The position numbers and the translations under genes are program-made. The notes under the pieces are model-generated. The model ran no database searches. It worked only from the letters and a program-made list of their open reading frames with translations, and had not been told where the DNA came from. Below, in pieces: positions 24,776 to 33,646 of a stretch of 64,000 nt of DNA (position 1 is its first letter; the number at the start of each line of letters is the position of its first letter). The stretch is from assembly GCF_000284015.1 (NCBI RefSeq), contig NC_016943.1, positions 4,629,541-4,693,540 on the forward strand. The letters are read 5' to 3'. This DNA comes from Blastococcus saxobsidens DD2. Lineage in GTDB: Bacteria > Actinomycetota > Actinomycetes > Mycobacteriales > Geodermatophilaceae.

Positions 24776-26197
24776 GTGAGCACCGCCGTTTCGGCGGAGC
24801 AGCAGACCGCGGGCGGCGCCTCCTGGCGCCGCCCGCAGTCGACGTGGGTGGTACCGCTCGTACTGCTGGGCCTGGCCGCGGCCGTGCGGCTGTGGGACCT
24901 CGGCGACCCCGACCGGCTGTTCTTCGACGAGAAGTACTACGGCCGGGACGGCCTGGACTACGTCACCCGCGGCGTGGAGGAGGAGCGTCCGGCCCACCCC
25001 CCGCTGGGCAAGTGGGTCATCGCCCTCGGCATCCAGGTGTTCGGCTACACGCCGTTCGGCTGGCGGATCGGCGTCGCCGTGGCCGGGTCGCTGACCGTCC
25101 TGCTGGTCCACCTGTGCGGCCTGCGGCTGTTCCGGCGCACCGCGCCGGCCGCCCTCGCGGCGCTCCTGGTGGCGCTGGACGGCCTGGCGGTGACGACCAG
25201 CCGCATGGCCATGCTGGACGCCACGCTGGGGCTGTTCGTCGTCCTCGCGTTCTGGCTCGTCCTGCTCGACCGGGACGCCCGGCGGCACGCGCGCGGGCCC
25301 GACGAGCCGCTGAGCCGGTCCCTCCTGGGCTCCCGGTACCGGTGGCTGGCGGGGCTGGCGCTGGGGCTGGCGGTCGCGACCAAGTGGTCGGGGCTGCTGG
25401 CCATCGCCGCCGCGGGCCTGCTGGTGCTGGGCACGGAACTGGCCGCCCGCGGCGAGGGCCTGCGGCGGGGCACGCGCCGGGCGGCCGTCGTCGCCGCCGG
25501 TGGCGGACTGAGCCTCGTCGTCCTCCCCGCCGCCGTCTACGTGGCCGCCCACGCCGGCTGGTTCGCCCACTACGCGGACAGCTACGCCGGGTCACGCGCC
25601 TGCGAGGCCGGCGACTGCGCGGCCGGCCCCGGGGACCGGCTGGAGACGTGGTGGGAGAACCAGGTCGACCTCGTCCGCTACCACCAGGAACTCGAGGCGA
25701 CCCACCCCTACCGCTCCGACCCCGCCGGCTGGGCGTGGCTGGAGCGACCGGTGCTCGTCTATGCCGAGAGCTGCACGTCGGCGCAGCAGGAGGCGGGGGA
25801 GTGCGAGGTCCCGCCGGGAACGGCCGCCCGCATCACGCTGGTCGGGAGCCCCGCGCTCTGGTGGCCCGCCCTGATCGCCTATCCGGTCCTGCTGTGGCGG
25901 TCCGCCGTCCGCCGGGACGGGGTCGCGGCCACGATCCTCGTCCCGCTCGCCCTGCTCTGGGTCCCCTGGCTGGCCGCCGGCAAGCCCGGCTACTTCTTCT
26001 ACCTCGTCCCGGCGGTGCCGTTCATCGCCCTCGGCCTCGTGCGGGCCGTCCAGGTGGGACCGAAGCCACGCCTCGTCGGGGCCGCGCTGGCCGTGCTGGC
26101 GGTGGCCGCCTTCGCCTTCTTCGCCCCGATCTGGCTAGGGATCCCGCTGGACCGGGACTCGCTGGACCTCCGGTACTGGCTGCCCTCCTGGCGGTGA
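24776..26197 (+). CDS. Protein O-mannosyltransferase (PMT/GT39 family)
   Basis: This is a polyprenyl-phosphate-mannose--protein mannosyltransferase, an integral membrane enzyme of 473 residues that transfers mannose to Ser/Thr of secreted proteins. The catalytic acidic pair lies in the first external loop (FFDEKYYGRDG, about residues 49-59). The motif HPPLGKWVIALG follows, as in actinobacterial Pmt. About ten hydrophobic helices are visible, and the C terminus ends in the typical YWLPSWR. GTG at 24776 starts four bases after the lipoprotein stop. Its last 63 bases overlap the 3' end of the convergent GT87-like gene. Confidence 0.88.
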   Translation: MSTAVSAEQQTAGGASWRRPQSTWVVPLVLLGLAAAVRLWDLGDPDRLFFDEKYYGRDGLDYVTRGVEEERPAHPPLGKWVIALGIQVFGYTPFGWRIGVAVAGSLTVLLVHLCGLRLFRRTAPAALAALLVALDGLAVTTSRMAMLDATLGLFVVLAFWLVLLDRDARRHARGPDEPLSRSLLGSRYRWLAGLALGLAVATKWSGLLAIAAAGLLVLGTELAARGEGLRRGTRRAAVVAAGGGLSLVVLPAAVYVAAHAGWFAHYADSYAGSRACEAGDCAAGPGDRLETWWENQVDLVRYHQELEATHPYRSDPAGWAWLERPVLVYAESCTSAQQEAGECEVPPGTAARITLVGSPALWWPALIAYPVLLWRSAVRRDGVAATILVPLALLWVPWLAAGKPGYFFYLVPAVPFIALGLVRAVQVGPKPRLVGAALAVLAVAAFAFFAPIWLGIPLDRDSLDLRYWLPSWR

Positions 26198-27379
26198 CTC
26201 CGCCGGCCGACGCAGCACCTCGACGGCCACCCACACCAGGGCGGCGGCCCGCAGGGCCACGGCCACGCCCATCACCGGATAGGGCAGCCCGTCGCCGTAG
26301 CCGGCCCGGCCGGCGAGGAACGGGAACTCCACCGCGTGCACCAGGACGTCGCTCAGCACCACGGCCACGAACGGGGCCGCCCGGGGCAGCACCAGGGCCA
26401 TGAGCGGCACCAGCCACAGCGTGTACTGCGGGGAGTAGACCTTGTTGGCCAGCACGAAGCAGACCAGCACCGGCAGCAGCAGCTGCCACCAGTCCTCGGG
26501 GCGACGACGGCGCACCCCGAGCGCGACGACTCCGACGGCGCCGGAGGCGAACACCAGCAGGCTGACGACGCCGAGCGCGCCCCGGTCCAGCTCCGGGCCG
26601 CCCAGCTGCGCGAGCAGGTACCAGAGGCTGTCGACGTGCATGCCCCGGCTGCGGCTCACCTCGTAGAAGCGGTCCCAGGCCCCCGGGGCCAGCAGGTAGC
26701 CGGGCACGTGCACCGCGACGAAGACCAGCGCCGCGGTGCCGGCGTGCAGCAGGGCGGCCCGCGGCCGGCGTCGGGCCAGGAGCGCCAGGACGACCAGCGG
26801 CACCAGGAACCCCGGGAAGACCTTCGCCGCCGCGCCCAGTCCGGCGAGGAGGCCGGAGGCGGTGTGGTGGCCCCGCTGGTGGAGCAGCACCGCCCCGAGC
26901 AGCAGGAGGACCGGCAGGGTGTCCCAGTTGTAGAAGGCGTAGAGGAAGAGCGCCGGCGCGGCGGCCCACCACAGCAGCCGGACCGGGGACAGGCCGAGGC
27001 GCCGCAGCAGGGCCAGGGCCCCGAGCACCTCCGCCACGACGATCAGGCCGTTGACGGCGAAGAACGTGGTCACCGTGGCGGTGCCCGGCAGGGCGTGCGC
27101 GAGGACCGCGGCCAGCCAGATGCGGACGGCGAGCACCGGCGGGTACTCCAGCGGATCGGCCCCGTAGGGGCCCGCGCCCTCGTCCAGCCCGCGGATGAAC
27201 CACAGCGGAGCGACGTCGGAGTAGCAGTACCCGTAGTACTGCTCCCCGTCGGCCCAGCCGCCGCCCAGGCACCGCGCCCGCGCCCACCAGCCGCCGGCCA
27301 GGACCAGCAGGGCGACGACGATCACGACCACCTGATCGGTGCGCCCCCCGCGGCCGATGAGCCGCCGGCCACCGGTCAT
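26135..27379 (-). CDS. GT87/DUF2029-like polytopic membrane glycosyltransferase
   Basis: This 414-residue protein has about ten transmembrane helices. An early external loop holds DVAPLWFIRGLDEGAGPYGADPLEYPPV, typical of DUF2029/GT87 polyprenyl-phosphomannose-dependent mannosyltransferases, and the later VYSPQYTLWLVPLMAL is another family landmark. It probably builds a cell-envelope glycan from polyprenyl-phosphate-mannose. AGGAGG precedes the ATG. Its last 21 codons, rich in Pro and Gln, are antisense to the C terminus of the PMT gene. That unusual convergent overlap could mean its true C terminus has drifted. Confidence 0.75.
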   Translation of the reverse strand: MTGGRRLIGRGGRTDQVVVIVVALLVLAGGWWARARCLGGGWADGEQYYGYCYSDVAPLWFIRGLDEGAGPYGADPLEYPPVLAVRIWLAAVLAHALPGTATVTTFFAVNGLIVVAEVLGALALLRRLGLSPVRLLWWAAAPALFLYAFYNWDTLPVLLLLGAVLLHQRGHHTASGLLAGLGAAAKVFPGFLVPLVVLALLARRRPRAALLHAGTAALVFVAVHVPGYLLAPGAWDRFYEVSRSRGMHVDSLWYLLAQLGGPELDRGALGVVSLLVFASGAVGVVALGVRRRRPEDWWQLLLPVLVCFVLANKVYSPQYTLWLVPLMALVLPRAAPFVAVVLSDVLVHAVEFPFLAGRAGYGDGLPYPVMGVAVALRAAALVWVAVEVLRRPAESPPGGQPVPEVQRVPVQRDP

Positions 27380-27492
27380 CGGCCCCTCCTCGTCCTCGAC
27401 AGCGTGGACAGACCCGTACGGGTCGCCGTACTCCGTCCACAGGTTCGCACCACGGCTCGCCTGGCACCTCGCCGGTCGGGAAGCATGGCCGC

Positions 27493-28857
27493 ATGGCGAA
27501 GACGGCGGCGCAGCGACGGGCGGCTCGCAAGCGCAAGGAGCAGGAGCGGGCCGGGCGGAGGCCCGCGCAGGCGGCGCAGGCGGCGGATCAACCGGAGCTG
27601 CTGTGGACGCAGCACGTCTCGGCGGCGCAGAACACGGAACGCCGGGTCGCCCGGTTGCTCGCCCAGGGGGCGGAGGCGCCCGACGAAGAAGGACTCACCC
27701 GGGTCTGCGCGGACCTGGCCGCCCTCGATCCCGAGGTGGACAGCCATGGTCACCTGACGCGCCTGCTCATGACGCTGCTGGACTCGCTGTGGGAGCACGG
27801 CTGGCAACCGGCGGACGTCGCGCACGTCGTGCGCCGGCAGGGCCGCCCCCGCATGACCCGGCTCGCCCTGGCCGCGATCGCCCGCCAGGCACAGCTCGCC
27901 GACGTGGCCTCGCTCGCCCCGGAGGAATGGCGGGCGCAGCTGCTCGGGCTCGAGCTCCCCGACGATCCTCCGGCGGCGCTGATCTCCGCCTGGGGGAGAG
28001 GCGAGCGACTTGCGGCTGCCGACGCTTGGGCCGAGGCCCTACGGCTGCTGCGGTTGCTGGCCGGGCGCGGGGAGCTGCCGCGGCTGTGCCCACCGCCGTC
28101 GCAGTGGCGGCACGTGGCCGGCCGGCGGACGGCGCCCAAGGTCCGGTCCGGAGCGCACCATGCCGACCCGCGGGTGCTCGGCCGGATCCGGGGGCTGCTG
28201 GCGAAGGCGGAGGGCACCGACTACCCGGAAGAGGCGGACGCGCTCACCGCGAAGGCGCAGGAGCTGATGACCCGCTACGCGGTGGACGAGGCGGTGCTGG
28301 ACGCCGAACGTGGCGGATCGCTGACCGACGAGGTCAGCTCCCGGCGAGTACACCTGGAGAACCCCTATCCCGAGGCCAAGCTGCGGCTGCTGGACGCGGT
28401 CGGATCGGCGAACGGCGTGCGGGTCATCTACCTCGAGTCGCTCGGCATCGCGACGGTGGTCGGGCTGCCGGTCGATCTCGACCTCATCGACGTGCTCTTC
28501 ACCTCGCTGCTCGTCCAGGCGACCCGGGCACTCGGCGCAGCCGGCAGGGCCGGTGGCCCGGGCACGCGCGCGCCGTCCTTCCGGCGCTCGTTCCTGATCT
28601 CCTACGCGGCGCGGATCCGGGAGCGGCTGGAGGAGGCGCGGAGCGAGGCGACCCAGGCGGCGGAGTCGAGTCGAGGCGCGGCACTCGTGCCGATCATGCG
28701 GGAGCGACGGGAGGCGGTGGACGAGGTCTTCGACGAGTTGTTCCCGACCACCCATGCCATCACGACCAGGGCCTGGAACGCTCGTGGTTGGCACGCCGGC
28801 AGGCTCGCCGCCGACGCGGCGGATCTGGGATCCGGCCGGGATGCGGTCCCGCAGTGA
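27493..28857 (+). CDS. DUF2786-domain protein
   Basis: This is a 454-residue soluble protein with a basic N-terminal tail (MAKTAAQRRAARKRKEQER). A DUF2786 domain sits in the middle: RIRGLLAKAEGTDYPEEADALTAKAQELMTRYAVDE, about residues 230-265. A metal-free C-terminal domain (GLPVDLDLIDVLFTSLLVQATRAL) follows. DUF2786 proteins are common in actinobacteria and phages, and their role is unknown. The basic tail could bind nucleic acid. The codon composition matches its neighbours, giving no sign of recent transfer. The AbrB-type antitoxin gene starts 53 bases downstream. Confidence 0.78.
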   Translation: MAKTAAQRRAARKRKEQERAGRRPAQAAQAADQPELLWTQHVSAAQNTERRVARLLAQGAEAPDEEGLTRVCADLAALDPEVDSHGHLTRLLMTLLDSLWEHGWQPADVAHVVRRQGRPRMTRLALAAIARQAQLADVASLAPEEWRAQLLGLELPDDPPAALISAWGRGERLAAADAWAEALRLLRLLAGRGELPRLCPPPSQWRHVAGRRTAPKVRSGAHHADPRVLGRIRGLLAKAEGTDYPEEADALTAKAQELMTRYAVDEAVLDAERGGSLTDEVSSRRVHLENPYPEAKLRLLDAVGSANGVRVIYLESLGIATVVGLPVDLDLIDVLFTSLLVQATRALGAAGRAGGPGTRAPSFRRSFLISYAARIRERLEEARSEATQAAESSRGAALVPIMRERREAVDEVFDELFPTTHAITTRAWNARGWHAGRLAADAADLGSGRDAVPQ

Positions 28858-28910
28858 GCGCTGTGTTCGGACCGCCCCGCGCTGGGGATCCCACTGGTAG
28901 CGTCTTCCCA

Positions 28911-29147
28911 GTGGAGGCAACGGTCGACTCGGTCGGGCGCATCGTCGTCCCCAAGCCCCTCCGGGATGCGCTGGGATTGCGCGCTGGGTCCACCGTCGAC
29001 ATCTCGCGCTACGGGTCAGGCCTGACGCTGGTCCCGACCGGACGCACCGCCCGCCTGGTCGAGGAGGAGGGGGCGCTCGTCGTCACGGGCGACACCACCA
29101 TCGACGACGACGACGTCTTCCACCTGATCGACTCCGGCCGGCGGTGA
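28911..29147 (+). CDS. AbrB/VapB-type antitoxin
   Basis: This is a 78-residue SpoVT/AbrB-fold DNA-binding antitoxin. The swapped-hairpin domain is EATVDSVGRIVVPKPLRDALGLRAGSTVDI, with the signature GRIVVPKPLR. The C terminus is acidic (TTIDDDDVFHLID), as in VapB antitoxins that plug a PIN toxin. The GTG at 28911 lies a few bases after a TAGCGT -10-like sequence, suggesting a leaderless transcript. The stop overlaps a GTG that begins a truncated vapC (GTGA), so this antitoxin appears to have lost its toxin. Confidence 0.82.
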   Translation: MEATVDSVGRIVVPKPLRDALGLRAGSTVDISRYGSGLTLVPTGRTARLVEEEGALVVTGDTTIDDDDVFHLIDSGRR

Positions 29148-29251
29148 GCTCCGTCGTGGCGGTCGACACGAGCGTCGCCGTCCCGTTGCTTGGCGCCCGG
29201 GCCAGGTCCACCTATGTTGCGGTCGGCGCTCGGGTGACCGTCGCCGGGTGA
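29144..29251 (+). pseudogene. Truncated VapC (PIN-domain toxin) remnant
   Basis: A GTG overlapping the antitoxin stop opens a 35-codon frame whose first residues, VSSVVAVDTSVAVPLLGA, are the canonical start of a PIN-domain VapC including the first catalytic Asp. The frame then diverges and stops at 29249-29251. The remaining roughly 100 residues, with the other three or four acidic residues, are absent. RecQ begins 46 bases later. The toxin has therefore been deleted, probably by an event that also placed recQ here. Confidence 0.8.
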
Positions 29252-29297
29252 CCAGCGTCGGCGTTTGCCGTGCCGGCGCACCGGGGAGAGGCAGCCG

Positions 29298-31007
29298 GTG
29301 ACGGCCTCCCCCACGAAGGACAACCCCGCCGGCGGCTCCGCCTCCGTCCGCACCCGCCGCATCCGGGAGTTCGCCCGGGACGTCCTCGGCCACGAGGACT
29401 TCCGCCCGGGCCAGGAGCGGGCGATGCAGGCCGTCGTCGGCGGACGCGACACCCTCGCCGTCCTGCCGTCGGGGGCCGGGAAGACGGCGATCTACCAGGT
29501 CGCCGGGCAGCTGCTCGACGGCCCGGTCATCGTCGTCTCCCCGCTCATCGCGCTGCAGCGCGACCAGGTGGAGCGGCTGACCGAACTCGAGGACCGGGCC
29601 GGCCGGGCCGCCCAGTTGAACTCCAGCCTGTCGGCCGGCGACCAGCGGGAGGCCCTCGACGGGATCCGTGACGGAACGGTCCGCTTCCTCTTCCTCGCCC
29701 CGGAGCAGCTGACCAAGCCCGAGGTCGTCAACACGCTCGCCGAGGCGGAGCCGGCGCTGTTCGTCGTCGACGAGGCCCACTGCGTCTCCGCCTGGGGCCA
29801 CGACTTCCGCCCCGACTACCTGCGGCTCGGCGGCGTGATCGAGCAGCTCGGCCACCCCACCGTGCTGGCGCTCACCGCCACCGCCGCTCCCCCGGTGCGC
29901 GCCGAGATCGTCGAGCAGCTGGGCATGCGGAAGTCCGAGGTCGTCGTCGCCGGGTTCGACCGGCCGGGGATCCGGCTGGAGGTGGACCACTACGCCGACG
30001 CGCACAGCAAGGACCAGGGGGTGCTCGACCGGGTGCTCGCCGAGCTCGGGGAGGGGCGCGGCCCGGGCATCGTCTACAGCGCGACCCGCAAGGGCGCCGA
30101 GGAGATCGCGGAGCAGCTGGCCGGGCGCGGGCTGCGCGCCCGCCACTACCACGCCGGGCTGAAGAAGTCCGACCGCGAGGAGACCCAGCGGGCCTGGATG
30201 GAGGACGAGCTCGACGTCGTCGTCGCCACCACCGCCTTCGGCATGGGCATCGACAAGCCCGACACGCGGTTCGTCGTCCACGCCGAGCCGGCCGACTCGG
30301 TCGACAGCTACTACCAGGAGATCGGCCGGGCCGGCCGCGACGGCGACCCGGCGCTGGCCGTCCTGGTCTACCGCCAGGAGGACCTCGGCCTGCGCCGGTT
30401 CTTCGCCGCGGGCGCGCCCGCCGAGGAGGAGCTGCAGCAGGTCGCCGGTCTGGTCGCCGCCGCCCCGGCCGCGGGCCTGGCGGACGGCGTCGACGTCCCG
30501 ACCCTGCGCAAGGAGACCGGCCGCGCCGCCACTCCCCTGGCCCGCGACCTGAACCTCCTGGAGCAGGTCTCCGCCGTCGTCCTGGACGAGGACGGGGCGG
30601 CGCACCCCGCCGAGGGCGCCCCCGCGCCCGGCGAGGCGGCCGCCGCGGCCCGGGAGCTCGCCGAGCACCACGAGAAGGTCGACCAGAGCCGGGTGGAGAT
30701 GATGCGCGGCTACGCCGAGACCACCGACTGCCGGCGCCAGTTCCTGCTCGGGTACTTCGGCGAGCAGCTGGACGAGCCCTGCGGCAACTGCGACAACTGC
30801 TCGGCCGGGACCGCCTCGGAGCACTCCGACGCCGACGAGGACACCCCGTTCCCGGTGGAGACGCCGGTGGAGCACCGCGAGTGGGGCCCCGGGATCGTGA
30901 TGCGGGTCGAGGACGACCGGATCACCGTGCTGTTCGAGGAGGTCGGTTACAAGACCCTCGCGCTCTCCGCCGTCCTCGAGCAGGACCTGCTGCACCCGCG
31001 CGGGTGA
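29298..31007 (+). CDS. recQ: RecQ-family ATP-dependent DNA helicase
   Basis: This is a superfamily 2 3'-5' DNA helicase of 569 residues acting in recombination and repair. Motif I is PSGAGKT (57-63), a variant of the usual TGGGKS. The DEAH box is VVDEAHCVSAWGHDFR, motif III is ALTATAAPPV, and motif VI is QEIGRAGRDG. The zinc-binding domain is CRRQ...CGNCDNC. There is no HRDC domain; the tail is a short beta-rich domain (HREWGPGIVMRVEDDRITVLFEEVGYKTL) found in actinobacterial RecQ. GTG at 29298 has GGGGAGAGG upstream; an in-frame start at 29265 is less likely. Confidence 0.9.
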   Translation: MTASPTKDNPAGGSASVRTRRIREFARDVLGHEDFRPGQERAMQAVVGGRDTLAVLPSGAGKTAIYQVAGQLLDGPVIVVSPLIALQRDQVERLTELEDRAGRAAQLNSSLSAGDQREALDGIRDGTVRFLFLAPEQLTKPEVVNTLAEAEPALFVVDEAHCVSAWGHDFRPDYLRLGGVIEQLGHPTVLALTATAAPPVRAEIVEQLGMRKSEVVVAGFDRPGIRLEVDHYADAHSKDQGVLDRVLAELGEGRGPGIVYSATRKGAEEIAEQLAGRGLRARHYHAGLKKSDREETQRAWMEDELDVVVATTAFGMGIDKPDTRFVVHAEPADSVDSYYQEIGRAGRDGDPALAVLVYRQEDLGLRRFFAAGAPAEEELQQVAGLVAAAPAAGLADGVDVPTLRKETGRAATPLARDLNLLEQVSAVVLDEDGAAHPAEGAPAPGEAAAAARELAEHHEKVDQSRVEMMRGYAETTDCRRQFLLGYFGEQLDEPCGNCDNCSAGTASEHSDADEDTPFPVETPVEHREWGPGIVMRVEDDRITVLFEEVGYKTLALSAVLEQDLLHPRG

Positions 31008-31126
31008 GGCCTTGACGGGCGGCCGCTCGACCTGCGGGACGGCGCCGCCGGGTTCATGATCATCAGCAGGACGGTGGGTCGACGCCTGGAGCAGACGGGC
31101 ACCAACCCAGGAGAAGGAGTGCACGC

Positions 31127-32776
31127 GTGAAGGTCCTCGGCATCAACGCGATCTACCACGACCCCGCGGCGGCGCTCGTCGTCGACGGGAAGGTCGTCGC
31201 GGCGGCGGAGGAGGAGCGGTTCAGCCGGCGCAAGCACGGCAAGCGCCCGCTCCCCTGGAGCGCCTGGGAGCTGCCCGAGCTGTCGGCGGCGTGGTGCCTG
31301 AAGGAGGCCGGCATCCGCCCCGAGGAGCTCGACGCCGTCGCCTACTCCTTCGACCCCGGCCTGATGACCACGCCGGAGGAGACCGGCCTCTTCGACGACG
31401 GCGACGTCATGCGCAAGAAGTACGCCGAGATGGCGCCGGACTTCCTGGCCCACGCACTCCCGGGCCTGGACCCGGCCACGGTGCGGTTCGTGCAGCACCA
31501 CGTCGCCCACGCCGCCTCGGCCGGGCTGGCCGCGCCGCAGCGGAACAACTCCGTGCTCGTGCTCGACGGCCGGGGCGAGGCGCACAGCCACCTGGCCGGC
31601 CGCTACGTCGACGGCCGGCTGGAGGTGCTCGCCGGGCAGTCGCTGCCGCACTCGCTCGGCCTGCTGTACGAGGACCTCACCGACCACCTGGGCTTCCTGC
31701 GCAGCTCCGACGAGTTCAAGGTGATGGCGATGGCCTCCTACGGCAAGCCGCGCTTCGTCGGCGAGCTGTCGGAGCTGATCCGCGCCACCGACGACGGCGG
31801 CTTCCGCACCGAGGAGATCGACTTCGCCGAGTTCGCCCCCCGCCTCGGCAAGGGCGACGACTGGACCGCGGACCACGCCGACCTCGCCGCCTCGGTGCAG
31901 CAGCGCCTGGAGGAGGTGCTGGTCGACCTCGCCCGCTGGGTGCACGAGCAGACCGGCGACCGCACACTGACGATGGCCGGTGGCACCGCGCTCAACTGCG
32001 TGGCCAACACCCGCATCCTCGCCGAGAGCCCGTTCGAGCAGGTGTGGGTGCAGCCGGCCGCCGGCGACGCCGGCACCGCCCTGGGCGCCGCCCTGCACGT
32101 GGCCCGCGAGCTCGGCGAGGACACCCAGCCGATGCCCGGCGCGGCGCTGGGCCGCGGCTGGAGCGACGACGAGATCGAGCAGGTGCTCATCACCGCGGCG
32201 ATCGACTACGAGCGCCCCGACGACGTCGCGGAGACGGTGGCCGAGGTGCTCGCCGACAACGGCATCGTCGCCTGGTTCCAGGGCCGCAGCGAGTACGGCC
32301 CGCGGGCCCTGGGCCACCGGTCGCTCATGGCCCACCCCGGCTACGAGGCGAACCTGGAGCGGATGAACGACGTCAAGGGCCGCGAGCAGTTCCGCCCGGT
32401 GGCGCCCATGGTGCTGCTGGAGCGGGCTCCGGAGATCTTCAGCCGCGGGCCGATCCCCTCGCCGTACATGCTCTTCGTGCACGACGTGGCCCCGGAGTGG
32501 AGGGACCGCGTCCCCACGGTCACCCACGTCGACGGGACGGCGCGGATCCAGACCATCGACCCGGAGGCATCCCCGCTGGTGCACCGGATGATCTCGGCCT
32601 TCGAGCGCCGCACCGGGCTGCCCGTCGTGGTCAACACCAGCCTGAACACCGCCGGGCGCCCGATGGTCGACGACCCGCGGGACGCCCTCGAGTGCTTCGG
32701 CTCCGCACCGGTCGACCTGCTGGCCATCGGCCCGTTCGTCGTCCGCCGGCCGAAGCCGACCCCCCGCCCCGGCTGA
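31127..32776 (+). CDS. NodU/CmcH-type carbamoyltransferase
   Basis: This 549-residue O-carbamoyltransferase uses carbamoyl phosphate and ATP to carbamoylate a sugar or natural-product hydroxyl. The N-terminal Kae1-like domain has the metal-binding histidines in FVQHHVAHAASA and the opening GINAIYHDPAAALV. The C-terminal YrdC-like domain includes GRSEYGPRALGHRSL and FRPVAPMVL. GTG at 31127 follows AGGAGAAGGAG. No glycosyltransferase or biosynthetic genes adjoin it, so the acceptor is unknown. Stand-alone copies are widespread in soil actinobacteria and may modify an envelope sugar. Confidence 0.88.
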   Translation: MKVLGINAIYHDPAAALVVDGKVVAAAEEERFSRRKHGKRPLPWSAWELPELSAAWCLKEAGIRPEELDAVAYSFDPGLMTTPEETGLFDDGDVMRKKYAEMAPDFLAHALPGLDPATVRFVQHHVAHAASAGLAAPQRNNSVLVLDGRGEAHSHLAGRYVDGRLEVLAGQSLPHSLGLLYEDLTDHLGFLRSSDEFKVMAMASYGKPRFVGELSELIRATDDGGFRTEEIDFAEFAPRLGKGDDWTADHADLAASVQQRLEEVLVDLARWVHEQTGDRTLTMAGGTALNCVANTRILAESPFEQVWVQPAAGDAGTALGAALHVARELGEDTQPMPGAALGRGWSDDEIEQVLITAAIDYERPDDVAETVAEVLADNGIVAWFQGRSEYGPRALGHRSLMAHPGYEANLERMNDVKGREQFRPVAPMVLLERAPEIFSRGPIPSPYMLFVHDVAPEWRDRVPTVTHVDGTARIQTIDPEASPLVHRMISAFERRTGLPVVVNTSLNTAGRPMVDDPRDALECFGSAPVDLLAIGPFVVRRPKPTPRPG

Positions 32777-32969
32777 GCCTCCCGCGCCCGGTCCCCGGCC
32801 GACGCGGAGGCGCCCTGACGAGCCCACCGACGTGCCCTTCCGGGGGTACGTGCGCCGCCGTGGTGAATCCGCGGGGGCGGTCGCGAACGAAGACCGGTCG
32901 AGGGATTCCCGCAGCGGCTGCCGGCAGGTGTCGGTTCGGACACACCCGTCGCCCGGACGGGGGACGACC

Positions 32970-32994
32970 GTTACTCCTGTTCCGGCTCGGGTAG
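32970..32994 (+). promoter_or_regulatory. Sigma-B/F-like stress promoter for the DUF4383 gene
   Basis: GTTA (32970-32973) and GGGTAG (32989-32994) are separated by 15 bases, close to the actinobacterial sigma-B/sigma-F consensus GTTT-N13-16-GGGTAT. It lies 56 bases upstream of the DUF4383 start, a normal distance. The rest of the 273-base gap after the carbamoyltransferase shows nothing else clear. Confidence 0.55.
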
Positions 32995-33049
32995 CTCTCG
33001 CGCAGCCCCCGCCAGGATCTGGCGGGTCGACCACCATGGGAGGACAACG

Positions 33050-33496
33050 ATGTCTGCAGCAGCCGGCAACACCGGTGCGGACCGACGGGGCATGACCTGG
33101 CCGCAGATGGGGGCGCTCGCGTTCGGCGTCATCTACCTGCTCGTCGGGATCGTCGGTTTCTTCATCACCGGGTTCGACGACTTCTTCGCGCACAACACCG
33201 AGGACCACATCCTCTGGTTCGAGATCAACGGCATGCACAACGTCGTGCACATCCTGATCGGCATCGCCGGCATCGCGCTCTCGCGCACGCTGGCCGGCGC
33301 GCGGACCTACGGATGGCTGCTCGCGATCGGCTACGGGGCCGCGTTCATCTACGGCCTCATCGCCATCGGCGAGGAGTGGGACTTCCTGAGCATCAACGCT
33401 GCGGACAACGTCCTGCACATCCTCTCCGCTGCGGCGGGCCTGGTCATCGCCCTGGGCCCGGTCCGCGACGCCGTCTCCGGCCGTACGCGCGCCTGA
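33050..33496 (+). CDS. DUF4383 membrane protein
   Basis: This is a 148-residue membrane protein with four predicted helices. The DUF4383 signatures are present: FGVIYLLVGIVGFFITGFDDF, the histidine-containing NGMHNVVHILIGIAGIALSR, and a matching INAADNVLHILSAAAGL repeat. The family is a common actinobacterial membrane protein of unknown role, often stress-induced; the sigma-B/F-like promoter upstream fits this. GGGAGG precedes the ATG. A strong hairpin terminator follows. Confidence 0.88.
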   Translation: MSAAAGNTGADRRGMTWPQMGALAFGVIYLLVGIVGFFITGFDDFFAHNTEDHILWFEINGMHNVVHILIGIAGIALSRTLAGARTYGWLLAIGYGAAFIYGLIAIGEEWDFLSINAADNVLHILSAAAGLVIALGPVRDAVSGRTRA

Positions 33497-33533
33497 CGCC
33501 CGCAGTACCGGCCGTCTGACACGGCCACCCGCA

Positions 33534-33579
33534 GGAGCCGGGTCCCGTCGTCCCCCCGGGGACGGCGGGGCCCGGCTCC
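33534..33579 (+). terminator. Terminator hairpin after DUF4383
   Basis: GGAGCCGGG at 33534 pairs with CCCGGCTCC ending at 33579, and the stem continues through CCCGTCGTCCCC against GGGGACGGCGGG with two wobble or mismatch positions. A stem of more than 20 pairs with a tiny loop lies 38 bases past the stop, followed by a C-rich run. Confidence 0.75.
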
Positions 33580-33646
33580 CCCCGTCTGACGCGGCCCCGG
33601 AGACCCCGGTGCGACGACGGTCACGTCCGGCGCTACGTTGCCCGGT

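Noticed and set aside
31127..32776. Antibiotic biosynthesis cluster around the carbamoyltransferase
   Set aside because: No polyketide, peptide, sugar or resistance genes adjoin it; neighbours are RecQ and DUF4383.
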